The notes under the pieces: model-generated
Database searches by the model: none
Told to the model about the DNA's origin: nothing
What the model saw: the letters and a program-made list of their open reading frames with translations, nothing else
Origin: Lichenostomus cassidix
Taxonomy: Eukaryota; Chordata; Aves; Passeriformes; Meliphagidae
DNA length: 64,000 nucleotides
Direction of reading: 5' to 3'
NCBI GenBank assembly: GCA_008360975.2
Contig: CM039194.1
Coordinates: 12,758,426 to 12,822,425 of the forward strand
Shown here: in pieces, positions 52,570 through 64,000 of the stretch
Layout of the letters: each line of letters begins with the position of its first letter
Position numbering within the stretch: the stretch's first letter is position 1
Translations under genes and position numbers: made by a program

Positions 52570-52636
52570 TATATACACACACATTAAAAAAAAAAAAAAA
52601 TTAATGGGATATATATATATATATACACACACATAC
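52570..52636. repeat. Compound AT/AC microsatellite with central A run
   Basis: Order seen: a TA/CA stretch, an A run of about 15, a short unique piece, an (AT)n run and a second CA stretch. The 15-base string TATATACACACACAT occurs twice, at 52570-52584 and 52620-52634, flanking the rest. Confidence 0.88.
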
Positions 52637-55600
52637 CATTTTCCCTGGAAGTTTCCAAGTCTTTAAAAAGCCACAGGGAAAAAAAACCCCACAACCAAAA
52701 TTCTGTTAATATTTTATAAAAATGCATATTTACAAAAATCCCACAAGTCTTTTGTAATGTCTTGAAGTGATAAAAATTACTTTATAGCAAACAGAAGTGA
52801 GTACTACCCATCACCAGTGGTTTCCAGCATTGACCAGTGAATTTCCAAAGCAAAAGCCTTTGAGGATCTAGTGAGAGGATATCAAAATGAACAATTCAGT
52901 TTAAAGCCAAATGGAAACAATTTTAATTGATAATGTTGGGTTTGAATATACTGAGTATCAGACAGCATTCCAGCCCAGGATAGCTGAATCCTGACTGTAT
53001 GACTGAGATTTTTACAGACCAAGCTCAGCAGTTCTCTGCTATTTTCCCCAAGAAAAAAAAGCAATATTTCAATATTTGACACCAGGAGCTGCCAGGGCTT
53101 GGCTGTAACCTTTCTGCATCACTTTGATATGGACCAAAATCTGTGCAATTCATTCACATTACTCCTTCCACAGTGTTCATCAATCAGTTTTAAAACTCCA
53201 TGTCTTGCTGCTGCCTCCTGCAAAATGTCCCCTTGGGCATTTCCCTGTGAGATCCCTGAACAGAACCTGTGCAGGTAAGAGCAACCCCAGGAGAGCAAAA
53301 CCCACTAAAGGGGAGCTCTGGGTTGCAAGTTCTGAAAGGAACCTTTGCCAGCGAGAGCTTGAGAAGACAGGCATGGCTTGGGTTCCACCTGGTGGCCAGG
53401 AGACCACCTGTGCTAGCCACGGGGGCCAAGTGTCCACCTGGATGGCCACGGGGACTTGTGGGAACATCCAAGGAGCACAGGTCAGGTGACAGCACATGAG
53501 GGTGGAGCAGCAATGAGGAGGGGAGGGGAAAACCCAGGTCTGCCCTGCAGGTTTTCCTGGATTAGGCAAATGCTGGGCATCAGCAGCTCCTGAGCAAGGC
53601 ACCAGGATGCTGCCAGGAGCAGGGAATTGCTCCCAGTGCTCTCCAGTTTGCACTCTTGCCCAAAAGTAGAACCCCAGCAAATTATTGCCATGGGAATATT
53701 CACCCTCTGGCTACTCCTGCCAGGATACAGCTGCAAGAATTCCTGTCAAGGAAAACAACCAGCAGATGTCATTGCAGGCTAAATTGTCTGGGGAATGTTA
53801 TTAAAACTGCACAAACAAAGCTTAGATTATTTCACTGGTTCTCCAGCAATCCCATGCAGGGTATCATTGGGACCATATGTCCTGTTTTCCTTCACTCATA
53901 ATGAGAGGAACTTGGATTAAAGTCCCAGGCTGGATTTCACAGTAAGTTAAACTCAGAGCAAACAGCCACACACTGCACAGTGCCAACTGTACAGCTTCTT
54001 TTTCAATGTAATCTTTCTTAATTTACTTTTCCCCACCTGTATCAGTTGCTCTATGAAACATCACCCCATATACAGACATTGTGGTTCCCATCCTGATCCT
54101 GCTCTGTTTTCAGCACTATTGTTGCTCCCAGAAAAACATATACTGGTCTAAATCAGCAAATGATATGTAACATCAGCTGCTTATTCATTAAGAAAATCTC
54201 GACCAAAATAACTCCAGCTGTTGATTGTGACCTTCCAGCCACATCCCACAGGATCAGAGAGGATGGGGACACTCTGGATCTCCATCCCTCACATCCCTGC
54301 TGTGGGACACTGACAGGGAGCAGCCCTTTCTGCTGATCCCAACCACCTGGACAGCAGGGCTGAGCTACAAAGCTCAGGAACAAACCACCTTTCAGGTACA
54401 AACCACCCTCCTATCCATGGTCCCTCATTGTTCCTGGCTCAGAGCTCCTTCCCTTTCAATACCTGGCCTGCTGCACTCTGTTCCTAGGCTGTGGTTTCCC
54501 CAGTAACACAGAAACCTTCACAATTGTGAGAAGTGAATGAGCATACATAATTAAAAACACAAGTGGGGAGCAGCTCTGCCTCATAAAAGCTTTCCTTACT
54601 GGCTTTGCAGGCAATACTCCTGCTGCAAATGGGAATTTGAGTTACTGACCACCAGAGGTCCTCTCCAGCCAACATTTCTCTTGTTCTACTATTTTTTTAA
54701 TATTCATTTCCCTCTTTGTTAAGGGGAAGAAACCGGGAAGTTAGAAACATTATTTTTGGCAGAGACTAGGAATTTTGATATTTAGGATTTTATGCATGGT
54801 ATTTTGGATTCTTTTGCAGGTTGAAACCTGTTAACAAGAAGAGTGTCAGAGATAGCAATTATCAATATTCATAGCCAGTTATGTAAGTGAAGGGAAAATG
54901 AGACTGAAGATGTGTCTGGCTTCGTGTCCAACAAGTTTCTTTGAGAGTCAGAGGGGGAAGTAGGGAGGAGAAGATGTTTATAAAGGTACTGCAGCCACAT
55001 GAAGGAATATAATTCCTTACAAAAAAAAAGAAGACATTGCTCTTTGAGCTATTCTTGCAATGAGGTTTGGGGTTCAGGCCAGGCACTACATGTCCAGCAG
55101 TTCTGCTGGGTGCCACTCAAACATTTGTCACTTAGCCTGCATGGGACAACCTTTCCAATCTCCTTTTGACCTGCAAAACATAAGCACAGCACAGCTTTAT
55201 CCTCAAGCCAACACGGTCTTTCCCAATAAATAAAAATGCCCTTTTTTTGCATGTTACAGGAAACAATCTATCTCTTCTACAAGCCACAGGCCAAGCCCCT
55301 GGTTTTCTATGAATCACATTCTCACTTGCTGTACTCAGAATTCCACGGAGCACTGCGGATATGAGAGCATCTGCCTCCTGAACTCCAAACCCAGCCCTAC
55401 CGGTGACATGCTGTACATGTGTTGATGTGTTGGTTCCTTTTATCAGGAGGCAATATGTTCCACACAAACCCTTCCTGCTGACAGCTCCTCGTAGCTCAGC
55501 ACATCCACCAGGGATCTGGGATGAGGCAGCAGCACCTTCTCTGAAATCTCACAGATGGTGACACACCACGGCATTCAGGGAGTAAAAATATGCCCTCTTC

Positions 55601-58600
55601 ATTTTTTTTTGCTGCCTGGGATATGGCCTGATCTTGTGACATTCATATTTGCATGCCTAAGGTGGAAACAGCTTCGAAATAAACAGTGTGATAAATGAAT
55701 AATACAGCTAAGATGTAATTACACACAGAGTCAAAGAAAATTAGGGTTGCAAATTGAACCCTGCAAAGCAAGGAAAGGTGTCCCTAAATCAGCTCTCGTG
55801 GATCACGCGGATAGGCATCATCATTAATTGCATGATCCCATAATTATTCTTCCACTGTCTCATCAGCTCACGGGATGGATGATATTCCCTCAATAAGCAG
55901 CTGCTCCATGTTGTGTTTTCTCTTCATTTTTCAGTTTATTGCCCTGGATAATATTTATTGCAATGAATTACTGATGTGTTCTGAGATGATGATTGTTGCT
56001 TTTTTTTTTTTCTTTTTTTTTGCCTGGGATCATAGAGGGCAAGAACTCCTAGAGTCAAACAATCCTCTCCTTTCCTACCTTCCCTCCTGAAGCAAATAAT
56101 CCAACAACTTTACTTCCCTGCACTCTCTCCTGTCTCCCAAGACTGTTTCATTATTTCATTATCTGCACATATCTCTAACTTGTCTCCCGGGTCAGACTGT
56201 GGATCGCTTGGGATGAAATACCCTCGTGCTCTGAGCTGGCCAAAACTAGGCAGTTCATCAGCAACATTTGATGCTTCTAACCTTTTCTGCTAACAAGTAT
56301 TTTGTCTTCCTCCTTGCAGGACACTCTTTAGGCTTTCCAGTGAGCTCAGGGGGGCACAGACTTGTCAGCAGGAAATTACAGTGGTGGATGATTTAGGAAA
56401 CTCGGAGGAGGATCAGCTTTAATGGAGTCATGCTAAGCTGCAGCAGGCATGGGGAGCCCAAATCATCCCAGCATCAAACAGAATTTCTCAAAGGACACCA
56501 TCACAGAGCTCAGAACCCACAGCCTCACAGACTGGCCCTGCTGCTGTCTTTTTCTGTCTCTGATTCCTGCAGTCATTATATTTATACAAATGGATTGGCC
56601 GAGCTGGAAACAAAATCAATAACAAACTCCCCAATTCCCTCCCAAAACCACAACAACAATAAAAAAATCCTTGTCCTCTTGTGAATAAGGAAGCTTAAGG
56701 AGCAGAAATAATAAGCAGCCAGAGTATCCTTTAGCTCCAGTCTGTGGGGACACATTCCCACAAAGTTGCTGTCTCAAACTAATTGCCTGTGCTGACTCAC
56801 TCACAGATCCATGCTGGCCACAGATTGTAATTATCATGTCATAATTATCACTTCAATAGCACAAAGAGTGCACTCTTATCTGATATGATAAAATAGTTCA
56901 ATTAATTTTAAACAGAGGGAAACACTAGTACATCCTTACAGCCTGGCCACAGAGACAAAGCAAGCTGTCAGAATCAGATTATTGATTTCATGTTCTCTCC
57001 TGGCTTTATTAATTCTTGTTCAGGCATCACAGTCACCACTTTTCATGCACTTAGGAGATTTTAATTTGGCATAATACAGGAGCAAAAGAGTAAGATTAGA
57101 TATAAATTCAGGGGAGAGACAGGGATAATGGAGAGAGGATTGTAATATTTACAGTGGAGGTAGAGGTGATTTCAGCAAGAATTCAGCAAGCAGGAATTCT
57201 ATCCCACTTGGAGAAAGGGTAACAAGGTGAAAAAGTGGAGAGAAATTGTCCAATCCCTCAGATTTTTCCTCATTCTTGGTGACAATATCCCCTGCTGCAT
57301 CCAAATAAAAAAGATGGAGATTTTCCTTGGCCTTCCTTTTGTTGTAATGTATTTATAAAAACAATTTTTGCTATCTTTATTTGTATCTGAAGCAAGGGAA
57401 TTACACAATGGATCAGAGCAAAAGCACCCTTTAATGATGATAGTTCCATTTTTTCCAGTTTGATAGCTTGCAAAAGCAGATTCCTTTGGGCTTTTTCCTG
57501 TCGTGTGCTCCAGGGGCAAATGCTGTGTATGATGGCAGAGTTATTCTCTGCAATGTTATCTGGTCATTCAAAGCCTTCTGTGCATTCAAACAAAAATCCC
57601 TGGAACATCACAAGAAACCTAATGGGAGAGGTTGTGGCGAAATGATTTTTTTTTTAATATCAGAAAACTTTCCAATGAGTACATTGTGTTACCATGGTTG
57701 CAAGACATTTCACTGTTCCAGAACTATCGCCTGTCAGCACTGCTCAAAATACAATAGAGCAGTCTAAAATAAATAGTTCTGCAAGAAATTGGGGTTAAAG
57801 AGTTAAGCTTGGGGTTAAATTTTGGGTCAGTGATTTTGCTGCTTTTTAATGAGGAAGGTAGGAAAAGCCTTGCAAGGGGGAATCTGTATTTAAGATCCTC
57901 AAACCCCAGATCCCAGGATCCATCTGCAGTGCAGACCTTGCCAGCTCCAGGAGGGAGAAGCCTGGAGCTTCTGGGCATCACCTGCCTGTGCTCTGCTGCC
58001 CCTGGAGCTGCAGCCACCTCCAGGCTCCAGGATGTGTGGCAGCACAGAAAGTCAGAAGTGCTGGAGGTTGGCAGAGCTCTGCTCCCTCCCCAGCCTCAGA
58101 TGCTCCTGCTGGGCTTTGCTAGCAGCAGCATCACCCTGATGGGATGTCCTGTGTTCCTGCAAACCCAAACTGTGGTGCTCTGCTCTGCTGGGATGGAGGA
58201 CTGGGCTGCAAGGGTGGAGGAAAAGATTTTTGTGGAGTAGGTGTGAGATTTCAGAATTGTTAATCAAGGAAACTTCTGTGGTGACTGCACCAACCAGAGG
58301 ACTTTCAACTGAGCATAGCCAGATTCTGTGAGGAAATTAGTTTTGGCCATAAAATGAACAGTTAGGTTGTGCACTGAGCCTGAAATTTATTTTCTTAGGA
58401 ATCTTAGAAGACAAGCCAAGGCCATCCAAATGCCTGGGGTGAGTTCTGCTGAATGAGGTGCCAGCAGGTCTTGGGACAATGAACTTCAGAACTCCAGCAT
58501 TTCCTCCAGAGCACAGCACACCTTGCAGTGGTTTGTGCTCCCTCAGCACTCTCACTCTCCCCACCACACCTTACAACCTTTATTTCAATTCTCCTTATAC

Positions 58601-61600
58601 CATACCTTAGGGGGGATAATCCTTGTTTTTACAGGTTCTTTCTACCTACAGGCTGTACAGATATCATACAGCAATTAGGCTCCTTAGATTCTCCAGTTAA
58701 ACAGGTCAAGTTTTTAGGGAAGGGAGCCAGGTCACATTGACCTAACAGAGCACACCTGAACTTCTTTGATACAGAGATTTCAACTAAATTTCCCAAAACT
58801 CTAGTAGTTTACTATCATCTCTGTCTAGGAGGTTTACCTACAGATCTAATGCTCCTCCAGCCCACATGGATAAGTATGTATTTCCCTTTGAAATCCAAAT
58901 GAATACTTTTTGATGATGCAGTCAAAGAAGTAAAGAAGATTTATCTGAGACACCAGCCTCATCCCTTTCTGCTGATGGAGACTCCTGTCCTGCAATATTG
59001 CTGGCAGTAATTCCTCATGGCTCTTCCCTCCAGGTGGAGCTGACAAAAAGCAAGGCCAAAATCTGCCCTAAACTAGAACACAATCCTATGGTTTGGGGCT
59101 GCCAGGGATGCTTGTCAGGTGTAGCCACTGGCAATGGAATTAATCATGGCTAATACTCAGCTTGTTAAGAATTCTTGGTTTCCAGAAGGGTGAGAATACC
59201 CCAGTGTTTTTTAATTTGTACTGGGACCTCTACAAATTTAGAAAATAAGGGAATATCTAGCAAGGTCCAGGAAAAAAAAAGATTTGAAAAGCAGGTTGGC
59301 CACGTCAGCCAGGCTGTGCACCCAGTAGCTAGCTGGTTTCACATGCATGCCCTCTCCTTGTAATACAAGCTCTGGAAAATTGAGCTCTGCCCTCTCTCAG
59401 CTGACATTTTTGTACAGCATAACCTGTATTAGAGGAGAGGAACAAAGGTTATGTGTTGCAACACAACATCCCAGGACTGAATGAGGCCCTTGAAGGTAAA
59501 TAGAGTCAGTAGAGCTCTCCATCATCCTGACTGATGTCAGACAGTTACCCCCAAAGGAATCCTGTGAAGCCTCTGACACAGCCCAAGGAGGCAGGTATTG
59601 ATTGTAACCTTCTCTGAGCATCTGGAGAATCCAATAGGTGCCACAGAGAATTGGGGATGAATATCCAGATAAGAGAGCTCTGGAATTGTCAGTCAGTCAG
59701 ACCACGGAGCAATTCACCTGAGCAAACTTCTGATTTCAGCAATACTGATTTCTGCTACTCTTCTGCTCTTTTCTTGTCCACACAAAACAGATTTGTTTTT
59801 TTTTCTCCACGTAGATCTCACACACCATGGGGTGCCTGATTGCTTCATGCCTGAGAAGTGGGTGATTCTTGCTGCAGGTTTTGGTTACTGAGATTGCTGG
59901 CTTCTCAAAGATGACATCAAAACATAACAGAAAAATCTAAATCATGCTGGCAGTTTTATCAAGTTCTCTTAGGCAGAACCTAAGCAGCTAGAAGCAGCAA
60001 GCAGAGATAATAAACATTGTTCCTGCCTAGATGTGAGCAACCACCCAATCGATTGCTCCTTGGTACATTGCTGTTCAAGATTGAACATCATTTAATTAAT
60101 ACAGTAACTGCAGCTACAAGGGTATTTATATATTCATGGAAAAATGACTTTTTTTTTTCTGAAAGTAGGGATGTAAAATGCATGAACGTATTTATGAACA
60201 CCTCACTTACATAAAAAGGGCTTAGACTACTAGCTGATGTTAATAGCAAGCTTTCACTGACTACATTGGTGCATAAATTTTTAACACATATGCACAAGCC
60301 AGGTAATGCATTTGCATACTAAGCAGGAGGTTTGAGTTCCAGCTTTCTGGGGCAGAAACTGCTTTTAATTGTGTGTGATGCACAGCACTGGGAGGCTGAC
60401 AGCACTAATCGAAAGCTAACAAGCAGGAGGGATTTGTTCTTTGAGAGCTGAAATTTCCAAGTAATCCTTTACATCTAATCCAGCTTGAGCTAAGGAGTGG
60501 CAGAGGAATTGCAACCTCTCCCACTCCTTGTGGAGTGACCTCTTCAAATGATTTGTCAGCTGGGTTCCTGCTCTTTCCAGAGAGATGGACAGAGTTTTAG
60601 CTTGGTTGGGAGAATAAACAAGGGGAAAAATAATGTACAAAAGTAAATCAGGGAAAAAAGTTTAATTGCATTTCTCCAACTTGACATTTTCAGTTGGGTG
60701 ACTGCCAGACACATGCCAATGCTTCTCTGCATATTGTTTGGGATTTGCTGGTTTCAGCACTAAAACCAAGAGCAAGGGAAGCTTTCAGTGTGCTTGAAGA
60801 TTAATTTCACATAATCACAACAAAGCTGAAGTCAACAAGATGAATTTAATTACTACCCTGACAGCTGGGAGACAATTAATGCCCTTAAACTTTCAAGCAC
60901 TCTCTCTCACTTGTATTTTTCCCCTTGCCTTATTCCTGCTAATTAGAAACAAGTTTCAGGGTGAAGCTGGCCATGGTTTTACATTCACCTCATCATCAGA
61001 GCCACAGAAACTTCCCAGTTAGACACCAACTTTTTTCCCCAGAAGAGGAATCAGGGGCAACTCAGGGTGGTGAGAGCTGCAGAGCATTTTCCCATCTCTG
61101 TCTCACAGGATCAAGTCCCACTATATAAATCCTCTGTGCTGTATAAATAAAGGAATATCCCACATTGACTCGGGTAGAAATTTTTTATCAACTTCTAACC
61201 TCTCAGATTTCTAGGTAATAAAGTGTAAGACAACCTTTGCCACAGGACATTAGTGTGCCAGCAATCTAGACTGGAATTTAAAGATTCTCTCCTGTGAATC
61301 TTAATAAACCTCATCCTGCACCTGAATGGTGTGGGGTTGTATATCTCCAGGGAAAGTGAGCATTAAAAAATTCCCTGTTGTAATGGCATCATTAAGAGGG
61401 AGAGCTACACAACATGCAACATCAGGATCATTACATTTTTGCTCTGAAACTGGAAAAAATGCACTGATGCAGCAGAGTGCAATTTGGAATTTCATCCCCA
61501 AATAAAATTCCAGTGTTTAGGTTTATTGTGAATCAGGGGAAAGATGAACTTCCCACTGGAACAGAGATTTTTGTGGGTGTTTTGGCATTTCCACTATTTC

Positions 61601-62039
61601 AAAATTTACATGTTTTATTTTGCATTGCTGGACTGAGGTAAACACCTTTATTTCTGTCAACATTAAGCTGAATTTTCCTACTCCAGCAGCTTTCCCAGAG
61701 CACTTTCAGTGGCTGACCAGGGGTCCATAACATAAAACCATATATGTATGTGGTAGTGTCCACTAGGTAGCTAAAGGGAGTTCAAAACAACTTTAGGTAC
61801 AAAACAGATCCCCCATGACCCAATGTGACAATGCAGTTTAACACTTAACTGAAGAGATTATTTCAGCCAAATGAGATATTTTGGTTTGGTTCTCCCCTAT
61901 GAAAAAATGATACTCCACAGTTTCATTTGTGAAATCCTTAAGTAGTGTAAACCATGGATTTTAAAAGCTCAAACAAGAATAAATTTGGTTTTGTTTGAAA
62001 ACTGCCATTATTGGACCAAAAGGTCAGCAGTTCTGAGAG

Positions 62040-62450
62040 AACAGAACTGGGAGAGTTGGGGAGAGTTGTTCAGCCTGGGGAGGAGAAGTCCCTGGGGATT
62101 CCTTATTGTAGCCTTCAAGTGCTTAAAAGGGACCTGTAAGAAAGATGGGGAGAGACTTTTTAGTAGTCCTGCAGCAATGGGACAAGGGATGATGGTTTTA
62201 ATCTAAGAGTGTTGATTTAGATTAGATATAAAGAAGTTTTATTCTGATGAGGGTGGGAACGCCTTGGCCCAGGATGCCCCATTGGTGCAAACATTCAAGA
62301 TCAGGTTGGACAGAGCTCTGAGCAGGCTGAATTAATTGAAATATCCCTGGCTGATCTAATTGAAACATCCCTGTCCATGGCAGAAGAGTTGAACTAGGAG
62401 GCCTTCAAAAGTTTCCTAAAACTCAAACTATTCTCTGCTTCCATGATTCT
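62040..62450 (+). mobile_element. CR1 LINE fragment, 3' end, older copy, plus orientation
   Basis: The order of CR1 blocks is recognisable: CAGCCTGGGGAGGAGAAG, CCTTATTGTAGCCTTCAAGT, AGATGGGGAGAGACTTTTTA, GCAATGGGACAAGGGATGAT, TTAGATTAGATATAAAGAAG, CAGGTTGGACAGAGCTCTGA, CCCTGTCCATGGCAGAAGAG, and a terminal TTCTCTGCTTCCATGATTCT. It extends farther 5' than the copy at 37262 and has more substitutions and small gaps, including a near-duplicated stretch around 62326-62372 (ATTGAAATATCCCTGGC and ATTGAAACATCCCTGTC). It appears to be an older insertion with no coding capacity. Borders are approximate. Confidence 0.88.
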
Positions 62451-64000
62451 CCTGCTGGGATTGGAAACCTCTGTGGCTTCCTTCTCCCAAGCCTTTCTGC
62501 TGGCAAATCACAGCTATTTCTGTGTGTGCTCAGCCTTACTGCTGTCAGCAGAACAGAGTCTGGAAAGAAACTCTGCCCAATAGTTTTGCTTTATGTCTAC
62601 ATTGCAGCGAGCACCGGCAATTAATGATCTGTTGGCAAATTAACAGTGCACATGGCAATTGACTGTGGTAATGAAGTTATAGAGTCTTCTTTTATGGTTT
62701 ATTAGCACAATAATAAACCACACTCAGCATGTAATAATGGCACACAGTTAAATTAAAGACTTGCTGATGCCTTATAAACCATTCTGAGGAACACTCTTGC
62801 AGCAATCAGTAATAGTCTTCCCCGTGAGCACAGGCAGGCTTTGCTCTGTAGTCTGCAGATGCAGTTCTGTCAATATATTTTTTCTATTATTCTTGCATTA
62901 CTAACAAAGCAGGCTGGGTAGTGGAACATTTATTTCAAGTTGAACTAATTTTTAAGCACTTTGGGTGAAAAATAAGTCTTGGCTTCTTCAGGCTGCACCT
63001 ATTTCTTCTCCTATGGAGAAATATAACACCAGAGTTGTTAATCACTTTCCTCTTAGAGCCATCAGCTGAATTTTACAGTGTTTCTCAGCACTTGGCAACT
63101 TGAATTGACTATGGCTTTTTAGAAACTGGCAGAGGCTGAATCTATCCTCCCACCTCAGACAGGTGAAATGTTCTGCTGTGACCCAAGCTTTGGGATGAAC
63201 TCCCCTCAAACTTTCTACTTCATGTATGTGACCAAGATCCTTCCTGTTCAGAGGTGAGGCCTCATTTCAAGCTCCCAGCCCATCCACTGTGTGATCCCAA
63301 ATTGGGGAGGCGTTCACAGGGAGCTGGAGCTCTGTGCCTGCACACCTACTAAGCTCAAAGCACCCAGAGAAGCCTGGCACACCACGGTCCCTTCAGATCT
63401 GCTTTACAGCCCCTACAGAAATGTAGGAGCATTATCTCTCTCCTCCTTGCAGGCATGGCAAGTGCTCCTCTTTATTCAGCGTTGCAGTGTAGGATTCACG
63501 CTGGGAGCGATCAGGCTCTCAGAGAGCCCTGTAATGGCAACTGTATGCTGAATTTAACAACAGACAAAAATATCTGGAACTCTCCAGACTTCTCTCTGCA
63601 GGAAGCCAAAGCGATGCTTAGGGAAGCTATTATCAGCTCCTTTCCAGAGAGCTGAGTTTCTTTCCTGCAGCTCCACTAGAGGACATCCCAACCCTGGCCA
63701 GCTGCTGGCTCTGGTCACAAAGCCACGGCTGGCACCAAGGTGCTCATCTCCCTCAGCCCAGCTTTAAAGTTGATGGGGTTTTAGGCCAGTCGAGGTTTTC
63801 TTTTTTCTGTCTGACAGAATGGATAGAGGGATAGAGGAGGAACAGCAGTCTTTTTCCTACCCTTAATCTGTCATGTCTGCTTAAACTGAAAACTCATTAG
63901 GCAGTGGCTAAGTCAGTTGTGAGGTTTGACTATATTACCCATCTGTCTTATTTGAGATTTTCTCTCAGTCGAGGTGCTGAAGCAGGGTGTGTCATGCACT
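62451..64000. other. Non-coding right end of the window
   Basis: This is unique sequence right of the older CR1 copy. A TAAT-rich, repeat-free block at about 62590-62830 is noted as a possible conserved element. No gene was recognised up to the window end. Confidence 0.6.

Larger units (their letters stand above)
37529..62039. other. Gene-poor non-coding sequence between the two CR1 fragments
   Basis: About 24.5 kb without a supportable gene. It contains the A/C-only tract at 40496, a T-rich zone at about 41410-41455, the 27-base triplication at 45007, A runs near 47458-47510, the AT/AC microsatellite at 52570 and a T-rich piece near 55999-56021. Segments at about 51160-51700, 53180-53680 and 57900-58240 are somewhat GC-richer and have longer chance frames (up to 166 codons), none with family resemblance. 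Confidence 0.6.

Noticed and set aside
53385..53396. CTCF-like core CCACCTGGTGGC
   Set aside because: It mismatches the core consensus at a key position and is mostly a short palindrome; one site without binding data is not supportable.
53180..53680. 166-codon minus-strand open frame rich in P, W and S
   Set aside because: It falls in a locally GC-richer stretch where stops are rarer; several overlapping frames are open at once, and none resembles a protein family.
1..64000. CRISPR arrays, operons, tRNA or rRNA genes, or a multi-gene novel system
   Set aside because: No regularly spaced repeats, cloverleaf or rRNA-like sequence, or clustered coding genes were seen; the window is ordinary gene-poor vertebrate DNA.

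Overview
The window looks like nuclear DNA from a bird. Three things point that way: a spliced vertebrate receptor gene whose protein closely matches known vertebrate NMUR2, two 3'-end fragments of CR1 LINEs (the dominant interspersed repeat of birds), and a low overall repeat load with one short solo retroviral LTR. A songbird is plausible, but the sequence alone does not settle the species.

Only one protein-coding gene can be supported: NMUR2, the neuromedin U receptor 2, on the minus strand. It has four coding exons at 30346-29627, 24881-24797, 24190-24065 and 23126-22867. The joined reading frame is 1191 bases (396 residues plus a TGA stop). All junctions use GT-AG introns and the phases agree (0, 1, 1). 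The protein has the seven-helix layout and the class A GPCR landmarks: GN in helix 1, the SLAVSD block in helix 2, ERY, the C117-C202 pair, CWAP and NPIIY. Exon 1 is a GC- and CpG-rich island in an otherwise AT-rich landscape. A likely proximal promoter lies just right of 30576, and a candidate polyadenylation signal sits near 22275.

The rest is gene-poor. About 22 kb to the left of the gene (downstream of it) contains a 261-bp solo LTR with a perfect 6-bp target-site duplication at 13404-13676, a 75-bp homopyrimidine tract next to it, and several small tandem duplications. About 33 kb to the right (upstream of it) contains two CR1 fragments (37262-37528 and 62040-62450), a 97-base run with only A and C, a 27-bp tandem triplication and several microsatellites. 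Many short open frames occur on both strands, but none shows a recognisable family or splice-consistent structure.

No operon, CRISPR array, rRNA, tRNA or evident novel multi-gene system is present. NMUR2 lying alone in a large gene-poor interval is consistent with its setting in other vertebrates. A few AT-rich, repeat-free blocks look like possible conserved non-coding elements, but only a cross-species alignment could show that.
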